A stretch of DNA of 64,000 nucleotides from Vibrio sinaloensis (GTDB lineage: Bacteria; Pseudomonadota; Gammaproteobacteria; Enterobacterales; Vibrionaceae): NCBI RefSeq assembly GCF_000808535.1, contig NZ_JWLV01000023.1, positions 1 through 64,000 on the forward strand, written 5' to 3'. Position 1 is the first letter of the stretch. Every line of letters begins with the position of its first letter. The notes below the pieces were generated by a model. It ran no database searches and was not told the DNA's origin. It saw only the letters and a list, made by a program, of their open reading frames with translations. A program made the position numbers and the translations under genes. Below, one piece after another: positions 1 through 8,118 of this stretch.

Positions 1-1
1 A

Positions 2-148
2 GGAGCAATACCTAGGCAACTTCAGAACTTTTACTCAATAAGCGAGAGTTTAATATTAGAGCCAAGACGGGAAAGATCCTTCCCTAGAGTAGTGAAGAAA
101 AAACCAAGCCGATACCCTAGAAAAAACAATGCCGCTCACCTTAAGTGA
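2..148 (+). CDS. IS4-family transposase, C-terminal 48 residues (partial)
   Basis: Only the last 48 codons are in the window, in frame from base 2 to the stop at 146-148. The tail is strongly basic, with PRRERSFPRVVKKK followed by PSRYPRKNNAAHLK. The arginine/lysine-rich end with a conserved aromatic-Pro-Arg-Val-Val-Lys motif is typical of IS4-group DDE transposases. The last codons overlap the terminal inverted repeat of the element, as is usual in compact IS elements. Whether the full enzyme is intact cannot be seen here. Confidence 0.7.
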   Translation, partial: GAIPRQLQNFYSISESLILEPRRERSFPRVVKKKPSRYPRKNNAAHLK

Positions 149-156
149 ACGGCATT
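121..156 (-). terminator. Rho-independent terminator of the lipoprotein gene, inside the IS end
   Basis: Bases 128-139 and 145-156 form a stem with one mismatch around a 5-base loop, and six A at 121-126 give a U-tract on the minus strand. It lies just downstream of the minus-strand stop at 181 and overlaps the IS terminal repeat, so the insertion end may now serve as the gene's terminator. Confidence 0.6.
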
Positions 157-180
157 AGCGTGTTAGCGCTGCCCTTTCTT

Positions 181-1632
181 TTATTTAGTTATGATTGTGT
201 AATCATGAGACAGCATTACTTTTTGATGGAGTAAATCATCAGCGGGTGCCAATAGCAAATCAACAAAATTGTTTGCTGGTTGATAGTCTCTAGTATTTCC
301 TAGAACTCGAAATGCAGTTGATAACTCAGAATTGCTGGTTTCACTAATCAGAAGCGAAGTTGTCAGGGCAGTATTTTGGTCTGGATAGCTGACGTTTGGA
401 ATCCTAGGAAGGACTAAGTCTCCTTGGGTATGGACCGTATAGTTGGCGTTACCTTCAGTAAACGTGAGTTTTAGTGCTGTGGTATCAAGTGAAGTTATAT
501 CTGACAAATTGAGTTGGCAGCTAGAGTTTGAGCAATCCAAGCTGACACTTGAAGGTGATGGGTCTAGGTTACTAAGGTTTATATTGACATAACCATTGTC
601 GATAGTTTTTGTGTGCTGAACATCCCAACCGTTTAGACTTCCATTATATTGTGTTGCATATGAATAATCAGCTTTCTCAGGAGCCCTAGTTGTAAAAGAG
701 GTGTTGCTAGTATTCCAATTGAACCAATCAAAAGTGTTATTTTGGTATGTGGATTTCAGGTGTAGAGCGGAAAACACGGCGTTAGCTGTATTCATAAAGT
801 CTATAGTAGTTGTATCCTGAATGCCTTCTAGAAAAACAGTATTAGGATTTACTGGAGACGACGAATTAATTAATGATCCTTTATCTACATAAGCATATTC
901 AAGGATATTTAGATTAGTGTCGTAACCCGATACAAGAATGTACTCGTTTGACGCGAGCACATTAATATCATTTTTTAATGTGCTGCTTTGTGTTGGAGAC
1001 TTGCCTCCAAGATATGTTTCTACAGAGGTTGATGTTACGTGTTGCCCTTCATAGCCAATGTTCACTTTTTTTAGATTGTTGTCAGCTAGCAATGCACCTT
1101 TGGTAATGCATGACTGCTGTCCTTGAGGGTAATTGATTTTGATTAGGGCGTCAGAAATAGACCCTTTATCTAAAATAAGAATGTTATCTTGATTTCCTAC
1201 GCGATCAACTACTGCGATATAACCGCCATCAGGAATATCATTCTTGGTAAACTTAAGAGTGCCTTCTATTGGATCTATATCATCTTTGTTTAGATTGCTT
1301 TCCGTATAGCGGCTCCCATCAGCATTGAAGATATAAATACGTTCTAAAGAGCGCTCTCCTAGAGGAGCTTTTACTGCAAATATGTACTGCCAGCTATTCT
1401 GGTCTGACGAACTATCATCGACATTAAAAATTGTTGCTTGAGAGTTGCGACAAATAGCATTCATATTTGTCATCGTATCTTCTCTCATTTCTACAAACTG
1501 CCAAGTATAAGTGGTAGGTGCTGTGCCACCACCGTTGCCACCACCACTGCTTCCACCGCTTCCGCCGCCACAGCCTACCATTAGGGCAGGTAAGGTCAGT
1601 AATAGAGCACTCTTTGCTGCTTTCATCGTCAA
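181..1632 (-). CDS. Predicted lipoprotein of unknown function
   Basis: I do not recognise this 483-residue protein. It starts with a lysine-containing signal peptide and a lipobox (LMVGC, lipidated Cys near residue 21), followed by a long Gly/Ser linker (GGGSGGSSGGGNGGG) and a Thr/Pro stretch, so it should be anchored in the membrane with the folded part carried away from the lipid. The remainder is rich in Asn, Ser and Thr and looks beta-rich, with a few scattered cysteines and no catalytic motif that I can name. By eye its codons are more AT-rich than those of the neighbouring export genes. It stands between two terminators, downstream of the gfcABCD-like genes and next to an IS end, so it may be a recently gained passenger. 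A surface-exposed or matrix-binding role is only an inference from the architecture. Confidence 0.8.
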   Translation of the reverse strand: MTMKAAKSALLLTLPALMVGCGGGSGGSSGGGNGGGTAPTTYTWQFVEMREDTMTNMNAICRNSQATIFNVDDSSSDQNSWQYIFAVKAPLGERSLERIYIFNADGSRYTESNLNKDDIDPIEGTLKFTKNDIPDGGYIAVVDRVGNQDNILILDKGSISDALIKINYPQGQQSCITKGALLADNNLKKVNIGYEGQHVTSTSVETYLGGKSPTQSSTLKNDINVLASNEYILVSGYDTNLNILEYAYVDKGSLINSSSPVNPNTVFLEGIQDTTTIDFMNTANAVFSALHLKSTYQNNTFDWFNWNTSNTSFTTRAPEKADYSYATQYNGSLNGWDVQHTKTIDNGYVNINLSNLDPSPSSVSLDCSNSSCQLNLSDITSLDTTALKLTFTEGNANYTVHTQGDLVLPRIPNVSYPDQNTALTTSLLISETSNSELSTAFRVLGNTRDYQPANNFVDLLLAPADDLLHQKVMLSHDYTIITK

Positions 1633-1745
1633 TTTTTTGTCCTAAGTCATTCTAGTCTGCTAACTTTCTAGCAATAAATGTGCCTTGAACGCTCGGTCTT
1701 TGGGCATTGTAGAATCTCATCACACTTCACTTAGCCTCTAGAGCT

Positions 1746-1776
1746 AAAAAGGGCTGATGTTCTCACATCAGCCCTT
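1746..1776 (-). terminator. Rho-independent terminator after the gfcD/yjbH-like gene
   Basis: A perfect 12-bp stem (1749-1760 with 1765-1776) closes a four-base loop and is followed on the minus strand by a run of five U from 1746-1750. It begins 20 bases after the stop codon at 1796 and separates the export operon from the downstream lipoprotein gene. Confidence 0.85.
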
Positions 1777-1795
1777 AAACTAGCTCACAATATCG

Positions 1796-3994
1796 CTATT
1801 CAACGCTACTAGGTCTTTGGCCCCATTGCGATCTCGCATCAGTCTTATCAAATAAGTAGTACTGCTTGCGAAGCATTTGGCCACCATCACGAGTGATCGG
1901 TTCCCAAGCAATTTGTGCTCGACTCGTGCTCGGCTTGATGGTCATGATGTCCATCGGAATTGAGACGTAGAAGCCTTTGTTGTAACTGCCTTCACCATAT
2001 TCTTCTGCCGTTAAATCGGTAAAGGTGGCGTACGCACCAACAATAACTCCTGACTTAAACTGTTTCGAAAAGTCGATGCGAGCTCCCATATCGCCACCAA
2101 GGAATTTACCCGCACTCACTTTCAACAAGATGCTGTCTAAGAATTGCCACTGCGGCATATAGTAGCCAGTCACGTGACCAGTTGTACCTTGGCTCAATAC
2201 ATAGGCTTGGCATTGCGGGATAGGGGCGTTACATGCGGCTTCATCGTAAAAGAAGTAGTCTTCGCTAAAAGTACTAAACCAGGAATCAGGATCTCGCTGG
2301 CTTACTAAGTTAGCATCCGCACCGATTGCCCAATTGGCGTTGAGTGGTCGATAGAGTACTTCACCACCTACACCGGCAAACATGGATTCCAAGTAGCCGC
2401 CATATATTTGGGTGTAAACCGACTTGGTTGGTTGCTCAAACCAAGTGAGTTGCAATCTGTTCAAACGGATTGGGTTGTCGTGCACATAGGCTCGGAACAT
2501 AGTACGCACACGAGGCGTAGCATAGTTGCGCACGTGCGGTGAGTACTCAACGTAGTTAAACTTGTCGTAGTTGTCGGTTAAGTTGAAATAAACAGAGCCA
2601 GCTAACTCAAGATTATCCGCAAGCCAAAAGTTAGACTTCGCGTTAAGGCCGATGCTGTACAAGTAAAAATCTTCCGGTGCACCAATGCTTTGTTTGAGCA
2701 CAGGATCGATGCCGTAATCCCATCGTTGTTTGGTTGAAGCGAGTGTATCTGTTGTGGTTTCCTCAGTAGGTTCAGACGTTGAAAAGCTATCTTCAACGTT
2801 TGCATCGATTGCCATATGATTGGCTGCTTCGAGGTACTGCCTACGATCGATGGTTGTCTCCGTCAGTGTCATTCCATCTTGGGTCTCGACGACTTTAAAT
2901 GTTTTAATTGAGTCATCGCTGTTGTTAGACAAAATGGCTGCAGTGCGATCCAACGCTTCGTTTCTGTCGCGGTACTTTCTTTGTTCACCTTTTACGGTAA
3001 GCGTATCACCCTCTTTCGTTAGAGTATTTTGCTTGTATCCCGCGTTGCGCTCGATTTGCTTAGCAACGATCTGCCAATCAGTGTCTGCTTCTGTTGGTCT
3101 GAGTTGAGCCTGTGGTTTTGGCTCATCACGCCAAATGGCTTTCATTTCATTGAAGTTGGTGTCGATGTTAAAGCCCAGTGTCAAAGTATCCCCACGTTGA
3201 TAGCTCAGTTTCGCATCTGCCCAATCGGTCAAGCGGTAGTTCACCCCAAAGTTCCAAGGAGTATGCTGAGGCATGGACTTACCGCCACGGGTGACAGGGA
3301 AATCTTGGCTATAGTCGTTGCTGTCGTACTCAACCTTTATACGCAAAGGCTGGTGAGGGGTCTGGTATTCAATGCCACCAAACACGGAAGCTGGACCTTT
3401 AAACCAACGCTCAAAATCCACACTGCCGCCAGTGCCTTTAAAGTCAGTTGGTCGAGTGCAATACTTGTCACTGAATCTACAAAATGGATTCGTTACATTA
3501 CCACTTTGGCCCAAATAACCCCAGCCCAAACCAAGAGTGAAATCAAGATTGCCAAAGCGTTTAGTTGCCGCAAGGTATTCCGCGTCAAATAAGCCGGTTC
3601 CGCCAAAATCACGTACTCCTATAGAGGTCTCTGGCAGCCAATAACTTTCCTCAAGTAAGCGAATTTTAAAATCAATACCTTTGTCGGTATACGAGTTATC
3701 GCCGCTGTATTCAGGATCATTACTGAAATACAGATCGGGAACTCGGGTGTAGCGAATCGTGGTTTCAAGCCAACTCATTAATTGTAGAGACACCATATAA
3801 TGATGATAATCATCATTGAAGCTCGCCCCCATATTGAATTCGCCTTCAGCTGCCATCCGAGCGGTTGGCGTTTGTATAAGGCCTGTGCCGCCGAAGTCAG
3901 TTTGCGAGACTTTCCAAGTCGCATCACTTGCAAAAGTCGGTACAGAAAGAAGAGTCAGCGTGGAGAGGATTAAAGTGGGTTTGTTGTTTTTCAT
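1796..3994 (-). CDS. yjbH: YjbH/GfcD-type outer-membrane exopolysaccharide protein
   Basis: A 732-residue protein of the YjbH family (GfcD in group 4 capsule operons). It has a signal peptide ending near FAS (residues 21-23), then the family opening with the FGGTGLIQTPTARM motif near residues 34-47, and a long series of amphipathic strands rich in Tyr, Trp and Asp/Asn turns, ending with aromatic residues. This fits a large outer-membrane beta-barrel. Family members act in secretion or modification of exopolysaccharide; the exact step is not established. Its start codon overlaps the stop of the gfcC-like gene by 4 bases, indicating translational coupling, and it is the last gene of the operon before a strong terminator. 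Confidence 0.9.
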   Translation of the reverse strand: MKNNKPTLILSTLTLLSVPTFASDATWKVSQTDFGGTGLIQTPTARMAAEGEFNMGASFNDDYHHYMVSLQLMSWLETTIRYTRVPDLYFSNDPEYSGDNSYTDKGIDFKIRLLEESYWLPETSIGVRDFGGTGLFDAEYLAATKRFGNLDFTLGLGWGYLGQSGNVTNPFCRFSDKYCTRPTDFKGTGGSVDFERWFKGPASVFGGIEYQTPHQPLRIKVEYDSNDYSQDFPVTRGGKSMPQHTPWNFGVNYRLTDWADAKLSYQRGDTLTLGFNIDTNFNEMKAIWRDEPKPQAQLRPTEADTDWQIVAKQIERNAGYKQNTLTKEGDTLTVKGEQRKYRDRNEALDRTAAILSNNSDDSIKTFKVVETQDGMTLTETTIDRRQYLEAANHMAIDANVEDSFSTSEPTEETTTDTLASTKQRWDYGIDPVLKQSIGAPEDFYLYSIGLNAKSNFWLADNLELAGSVYFNLTDNYDKFNYVEYSPHVRNYATPRVRTMFRAYVHDNPIRLNRLQLTWFEQPTKSVYTQIYGGYLESMFAGVGGEVLYRPLNANWAIGADANLVSQRDPDSWFSTFSEDYFFYDEAACNAPIPQCQAYVLSQGTTGHVTGYYMPQWQFLDSILLKVSAGKFLGGDMGARIDFSKQFKSGVIVGAYATFTDLTAEEYGEGSYNKGFYVSIPMDIMTIKPSTSRAQIAWEPITRDGGQMLRKQYYLFDKTDARSQWGQRPSSVE

Positions 3995-4764
3995 TTTGCA
4001 CTTCTTCTCATTGTGATTAGCTGAACAATTTGCTGTTCAAGTTGCTGTACTTCTTTGTTGCTAGAGTTGAAACCAATAAAAATAACACTGCCTGGAGTGA
4101 GTGATGTATTTTGACTGTTCCAATAAGCATATCCGCTACGCACAAAGTTCCCATCAGGGTAAATAACCCACGCGTAACTCGGATGAGCTTTTTTGAGTAG
4201 ATTGAGTCGGCTAAGGTAACCAGAGAGCGATAATGACTCGTCAAACTCTACGTCTTGCGGTGTATACAAAGCGCCTTCAAATGAGATCGTCCGAGTGCGC
4301 TCTGGAGTAATCAACTCGTAATTGCCTTGAAGCATCGGGTTGTCGGCAGCATCGGTCCGTATTTGGTCAAAGTCGAGGTCAATCTTCTCTCGATAAGCGA
4401 CGTCCCAGCTTTGAATCTGTAGTTTGAGTACCCCTGCTGCTTCTGCTGAAATGAGCTGTCTATCGGCTAGAGCTTTCAGTTGTTCAAGTACGTCTTGCTT
4501 CTCCACATCAGCTTGAAACTGTTTGTTTAAATTAAACAATTGATTGGCAAGAGGGTAAACAGTCGGTTGTGTTGCCCCTTGCAGAGCAATGACATCAGTA
4601 AACACTTGCTCAATGCGAACGGGGTGAGGGTACTCTAGGGCTAGCTGATCAGCAGGAAGAGATATGCTTAACTCTGTGGCATAAACTGGAGCCGGAATAA
4701 GTAAACAGCCAAGTAACATTCTGCCTAGTATAGATTTGACACGCTTGTCTAATAATCGATTCAT
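3991..4764 (-). CDS. yjbG: GfcC/YjbG-type periplasmic capsule biosynthesis protein
   Basis: A 257-residue exported protein of the GfcC (YjbG) family. The N-terminus is a signal peptide with a basic start and a hydrophobic stretch ending around VYA. The C-terminal half contains the family run SLSGYLSRLNLLKKAHPSY and a hydrophobic strand ending in SVIFIGF before a Lys/Glu/Gln-rich helix. GfcC is a periplasmic component of group 4 capsule export, with ubiquitin-like beta-grasp folds related to those in Wza. The gene lies 5 bases downstream of the gfcB-like stop and overlaps the yjbH start by 4 bases, so the three genes form one translationally coupled unit. Confidence 0.88.
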   Translation of the reverse strand: MNRLLDKRVKSILGRMLLGCLLIPAPVYATELSISLPADQLALEYPHPVRIEQVFTDVIALQGATQPTVYPLANQLFNLNKQFQADVEKQDVLEQLKALADRQLISAEAAGVLKLQIQSWDVAYREKIDLDFDQIRTDAADNPMLQGNYELITPERTRTISFEGALYTPQDVEFDESLSLSGYLSRLNLLKKAHPSYAWVIYPDGNFVRSGYAYWNSQNTSLTPGSVIFIGFNSSNKEVQQLEQQIVQLITMRRSAK

Positions 4765-4769
4765 AGTAA

Positions 4770-5429
4770 TTACTCAACGTAAGGCTTTAATACTTCAAAC
4801 TCAACTTCTAAAAGGTGAGGGATTAACTGTTGATGACTTTTTACTACGCTACCTCGCTCATCAATCCAGTAATTGTTTTCCATCACTTGTTGACTGTGAT
4901 TGAAGGTAACAACTTCTTTAATATGACGGGTTTGTTTTTCCCACAATAGGGACTTCGTCACCCCTGTACCAACAGGGTAGCTTTCTACCTGAGCACGCTG
5001 AGAAAAATGGTAATTCGGTTGCCAATCATATTCTGCTTGCCAAGCTATTGTGTCGCTTGTCGGTACAGCAAGCTGGGTAGAAGAGGATAGTCCAACGAGA
5101 TTGGCACCAGGAAGGCGATTGGTTTTGACAATACGGCCGTTTTCTGTGGTGATCATTGCTTTGTCGCTAGAAAACCATTTTAGCTGAGTATTACCCGTCA
5201 CAGGGTTTGTTTCTGCGTAGGCAAGCACCATAAAGAGCTGCGGCCCTTGATTAATGCGCACGTACATGCTGGCATAAGGCAGACCTGCGACATATTCTTG
5301 ATCATGGGTGAAATCGTCAAAGCCAAACAGAGCTTCATCAAGTGTTGAATTAACATCTTGAAAGCGTTGGGAGCACCCAGACAAGAAAAAAACAAATAGG
5401 ATTAGGAGTGCACTACGAAAGTAAGTCAT
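4770..5429 (-). CDS. yjbF: GfcB/YjbF-type lipoprotein
   Basis: A 219-residue lipoprotein of the YjbF/GfcB family. The signal peptide is very hydrophobic and ends in the lipobox LSGC, with the acylated Cys at about residue 19. The mature part has the family pattern of short beta strands (ASMYVRIN, LFMVLAYAE, KWFSSDKAMI) and a NRLPGANLVGL segment. GfcB-type lipoproteins belong to the group 4 capsule and Yjb exopolysaccharide operons and probably work with the barrel protein encoded downstream. The gene is separated from the upstream gfcA-like gene by a strong terminator, so it is transcribed either by read-through or from a promoter not evident in the 90-base gap. Confidence 0.88.
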   Translation of the reverse strand: MTYFRSALLILFVFFLSGCSQRFQDVNSTLDEALFGFDDFTHDQEYVAGLPYASMYVRINQGPQLFMVLAYAETNPVTGNTQLKWFSSDKAMITTENGRIVKTNRLPGANLVGLSSSTQLAVPTSDTIAWQAEYDWQPNYHFSQRAQVESYPVGTGVTKSLLWEKQTRHIKEVVTFNHSQQVMENNYWIDERGSVVKSHQQLIPHLLEVEFEVLKPYVE

Positions 5430-5469
5430 TTGTTCATCCTGACAATGACAGAGGTGATTACAGAAAACT

Positions 5470-5501
5470 AAAAAAACACCCTTAGCGATGCTAAGGGTGT
5501 T
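5470..5501 (-). terminator. Strong terminator between the gfcA-like and gfcB-like genes
   Basis: A perfect 12-bp stem (5475-5486 with 5490-5501) closes a three-base loop. On the minus strand it runs into a U-tract complementary to the A run at 5470-5476. It lies inside the operon, directly after the small gfcA-like gene, and should cause most transcripts to end there, giving more gfcA-like mRNA than gfcBCD mRNA. Confidence 0.85.
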
Positions 5502-5520
5502 TGCCAGTTAGTACTACGGA

Positions 5521-5775
5521 TTAGTTAGTACCGTCAGTACCGTCAGTACCGTCGTTGTCAGATGAAGCTACAGCAACAACGCCAACGGCTACAGCAGCTG
5601 CAACAGTTACCGCTGCCGTAGTTGCCGCAGCACCGCCTGCAACGCCAGCTGCCGCAGCACCACCAGCAGCACCACCGCTTGCACCACCAGCAGTTGCTAC
5701 ACCAGCTTCACCAGCAGCAAATGCATTTGTTGCTGCACCTAGTGCAACTAACATTGCTAGAGCAATATTCTTCAT
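5521..5775 (-). CDS. yjbE: Small Ala/Gly-rich exported protein, GfcA/YjbE-like
   Basis: An 84-residue protein with a clean signal peptide (cleavage likely after NAFA, residues 17-20). The mature part is almost entirely Ala, Gly, Val and Thr and ends in an acidic DNDGTDGTDGTN tail. Length, composition and position before the gfcB/C/D homologues match the small YjbE/GfcA proteins of exopolysaccharide operons. An SD (AAGGA) precedes the ATG. The tail is encoded by near-perfect 9-base tandem repeats around 5530-5556. It has its own promoter upstream and a strong terminator downstream, so it is likely made in larger amounts than its neighbours. The molecular role of this family is unknown. Confidence 0.75.
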   Translation of the reverse strand: MKNIALAMLVALGAATNAFAAGEAGVATAGGASGGAAGGAAAAGVAGGAAATTAAVTVAAAVAVGVVAVASSDNDGTDGTDGTN

Positions 5776-5842
5776 AAAATTATCCTTGTAAATTTACAGT
5801 TTTAACATCGATGTTGGAGGAATTTTAATCACTCCGTTGCTT

Positions 5843-5871
5843 ATTCTATGCGACATCAGGCAAAGTGTAAA
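5843..5871 (-). promoter_or_regulatory. Sigma-70-type promoter for the yjbE-like gene
   Basis: On the minus strand a -35 box TTTACA (5866-5871) and a -10 box TAGAAT (5843-5848) are separated by 17 bases; each matches consensus at five of six positions. It lies between the wzc stop and the yjbE-like start and would begin transcription near 5836. Confidence 0.65.
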
Positions 5872-5918
5872 ATAGTTAACAACTTGTTTTACATACCAGC
5901 AGGCTATCGCAGCTATGT

Positions 5919-8081
5919 TTAGCTATCACTCTTATAAGCATAGTTGTAGTAACCGTAGCCATAAGAGCTAGAGGCCTTTTTCTCGACAGCGTTCAAGATC
6001 ACGCCTTTCACTTCGATACCCGCTTTTTCAAATCGGTCGCGTGCAACATCGATCTCTTTGACCGTATTTTGGCCAAATCGCGCCACCATTAATGTTGTGC
6101 CAGCCAGTGCACCAACAATACTCGGGTCAGTCACTGCAAGTACTGGTGGGGTATCGACAATAACTAGGTCATACTCACTGCTCGCCCAATCTAATAGCTC
6201 TTTGAAACGTCGGTGCATTAGCAGTTCGGACGGGTTCGGCGGAACTTGCCCGCGAGCAATGATATCCAGATTTTCTATGGAAGTAGTTTTTATTGATTGT
6301 GCTGTATCGATTTTGCCACTCAGTAGATCCGACAAACCATTGTCCCACTTTAAACCAAAAGGTTTCTGTAGGTAGCCTTTACGCATATCCGCATCAATCA
6401 ATAGTACGCGTTGACCGGTTTTAGCCGCGACTGCGGCAAAGTTAGTTGATACAAAAGACTTACCAATACCAGGTGCGGGACCGGAAATCATCAATACATT
6501 ATTGTCTGCTTCCATCATGGCAAAGTGCAAACTAGTACGCAGACCGCGTAGGGCTTCTACAGAAAGATCGGCAGGGTTAGCTTCGGCGAGCAGTGCCATT
6601 TGACCGTCTCGGTGTTTCTTCTTCACCTTACTAAAGAGGCTCTCTTGCATCTCTGAACGTGGCACACTTGCATACACCGATAGGCCAATCTGTTCAATTT
6701 CATCCGGGTTCTCAACGCCACGATGAAACGCAGCTTTTACTAATACAAAGGCAACGCTCAACATACCGCCCAATAGAGTAGCAAGTACTGCAATCAATGG
6801 CTTCTTAGGTTTAACTGGGACCATGTAAGTTTGAGCTGAATCGAGGATGCGTACGTTCCCCACAGTACCAGCTTTGATAATGCTCAGCTCTTGAACCTTG
6901 TTGAGTAGTTGGATGTAGATCTGTTGGTTGACTTCCACATCACGCGTCATACGAAGAATTTCGCGCTGAGTCTTAGGTAGTTTTTGTACTTGTTGATTGA
7001 GGCGCTCTTTTTCATTAAGTAGTGTTTGACGTTTGTCTAGCAGTGAACGGTACGCTGGGTGATCTTTGGTAAAGCGCTGGCTAATGTCGCTTTCTTTAAA
7101 GGTCAACTCATTTAACTGCGCTTCAAGTTCCACCATCACTTTCAGTGTCGATTGCGCTTCAAGACCTAAATCTACCGACTCGTTCTCTTGGCGATATTGA
7201 TTGAGGATATCTTCTGAAGAGGTTAAGTTCGTTTTTATTTCCGGCAAATGTTGTTTTAAAAACGTTAAGCTTTTTTCTGCTTCAGCAGAGTTACGCTCAA
7301 CATTTTGCAAGAAATAGGTTTGGCTAATATGGTTCAGAATGTCGCTGATTAATGTGCGGTCTTCACCTTCAAAGCTAATATTTAAAATACCCGTTTGCTT
7401 ACCGCGCTCGCTAATAGAAAGGTTGCGCTTTAACCATTCAATCGCTTCTAAACGAGAACGCTTAGCAATACCAAATTCAAATCCAGTACTTGATTGAAGA
7501 TCCGTAACAAACAGAGTGTAGTCTTCGTTTTGTGCGAGTTTACCTGCTGTACCTTCAAGAACCACGCGCTCATCTTCACGCACCAGTTGATACTGTTTTT
7601 TATCTGCATCAAGAACGATGAGCTTGTGCTCCATCCCCAGTGCGTAGTCAGGTAGTTCATAGCGGCTAATGGTGATCCGATTGAGGTCACCACTTAGACG
7701 AGCAATGCCTTTACCCACAAGCGGTAGGTATGATGGTGAGGCAACGGTCGTAAGATTAAACTTGTCAACCGTATCACCCAGGATCATGCGGGATTTAATA
7801 ATTTCAATTTCGGTAGTCGCGGAAGATTCTTGTGAAAAGAGTTCCCCCATATCGCCGACCATAGCAGAAATACCACCAGAGCTCTTTTGCTCGATCTGAA
7901 TCAAAGCATCCGCTTTGTAAATTGGAGTTGAAAGCAGAGCAATGGCTACCCCAGCTACGGCAAAAATGGCTGTCACAACGATAATTAGCCACTTCGCGTC
8001 CAATAAAATTCCAAGCAATTTCCCTAGATCGATTTCGTCAGAGGAATTATCGGTTGTTTGTCGAGATTGTTGTGTTGTCAT
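5919..8081 (-). CDS. wzc: Wzc-type tyrosine autokinase / chain-length determinant
   Basis: A 720-residue inner-membrane bacterial tyrosine kinase. The N-terminus carries the Wzz-type chain-length domain, with a first transmembrane helix near residues 33-52, a long periplasmic coiled-coil region, and a second membrane segment near residues 430-450. The cytoplasmic kinase domain has Walker A SGPAPGIGKSF (about residue 535), Walker A' LLIDADMR and Walker B DLVIVDTPP (about residue 642). The C-terminus ends in a tyrosine cluster (SSYGYGYYNYAYKSDS), the site of transphosphorylation. Wzc works with the Wza outer-membrane channel to polymerise and export capsule, and is reset by the Wzb phosphatase. 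It is 37 bases downstream of wzb in the same operon. Confidence 0.95.
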   Translation of the reverse strand: MTTQQSRQTTDNSSDEIDLGKLLGILLDAKWLIIVVTAIFAVAGVAIALLSTPIYKADALIQIEQKSSGGISAMVGDMGELFSQESSATTEIEIIKSRMILGDTVDKFNLTTVASPSYLPLVGKGIARLSGDLNRITISRYELPDYALGMEHKLIVLDADKKQYQLVREDERVVLEGTAGKLAQNEDYTLFVTDLQSSTGFEFGIAKRSRLEAIEWLKRNLSISERGKQTGILNISFEGEDRTLISDILNHISQTYFLQNVERNSAEAEKSLTFLKQHLPEIKTNLTSSEDILNQYRQENESVDLGLEAQSTLKVMVELEAQLNELTFKESDISQRFTKDHPAYRSLLDKRQTLLNEKERLNQQVQKLPKTQREILRMTRDVEVNQQIYIQLLNKVQELSIIKAGTVGNVRILDSAQTYMVPVKPKKPLIAVLATLLGGMLSVAFVLVKAAFHRGVENPDEIEQIGLSVYASVPRSEMQESLFSKVKKKHRDGQMALLAEANPADLSVEALRGLRTSLHFAMMEADNNVLMISGPAPGIGKSFVSTNFAAVAAKTGQRVLLIDADMRKGYLQKPFGLKWDNGLSDLLSGKIDTAQSIKTTSIENLDIIARGQVPPNPSELLMHRRFKELLDWASSEYDLVIVDTPPVLAVTDPSIVGALAGTTLMVARFGQNTVKEIDVARDRFEKAGIEVKGVILNAVEKKASSSYGYGYYNYAYKSDS

Positions 8082-8118
8082 AATGTATTAAGGTTCTTTA
8101 ATTCCTGGCAACGTGGAG

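Larger units (their letters stand above)
1..157 (+). mobile_element. IS4-family insertion sequence, right end (cut by window edge)
   Basis: An open frame from base 2 to the TGA at 146-148 encodes a basic C-terminus with the run RSFPRVVKKKPSRYPRK, of the kind that ends IS4-family transposases. Reading inward on the minus strand from base 157, the sequence TAATGCCGTTCACTTAAGG closely resembles the terminal inverted repeat I recall for E. coli IS4 (TAATGCCGATCAGTTAAGG). Transposase tail and terminal repeat in the correct relative position support an IS right end at about 157. The rest of the element lies left of the window. The family call is from memory of the family, not from a search. Confidence 0.75.

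Noticed and set aside
3029-3592. A 187-codon plus-strand frame antisense to yjbH
   Set aside because: It lies wholly inside a well-supported gene and its translation looks like a shadow, without SD or family resemblance.
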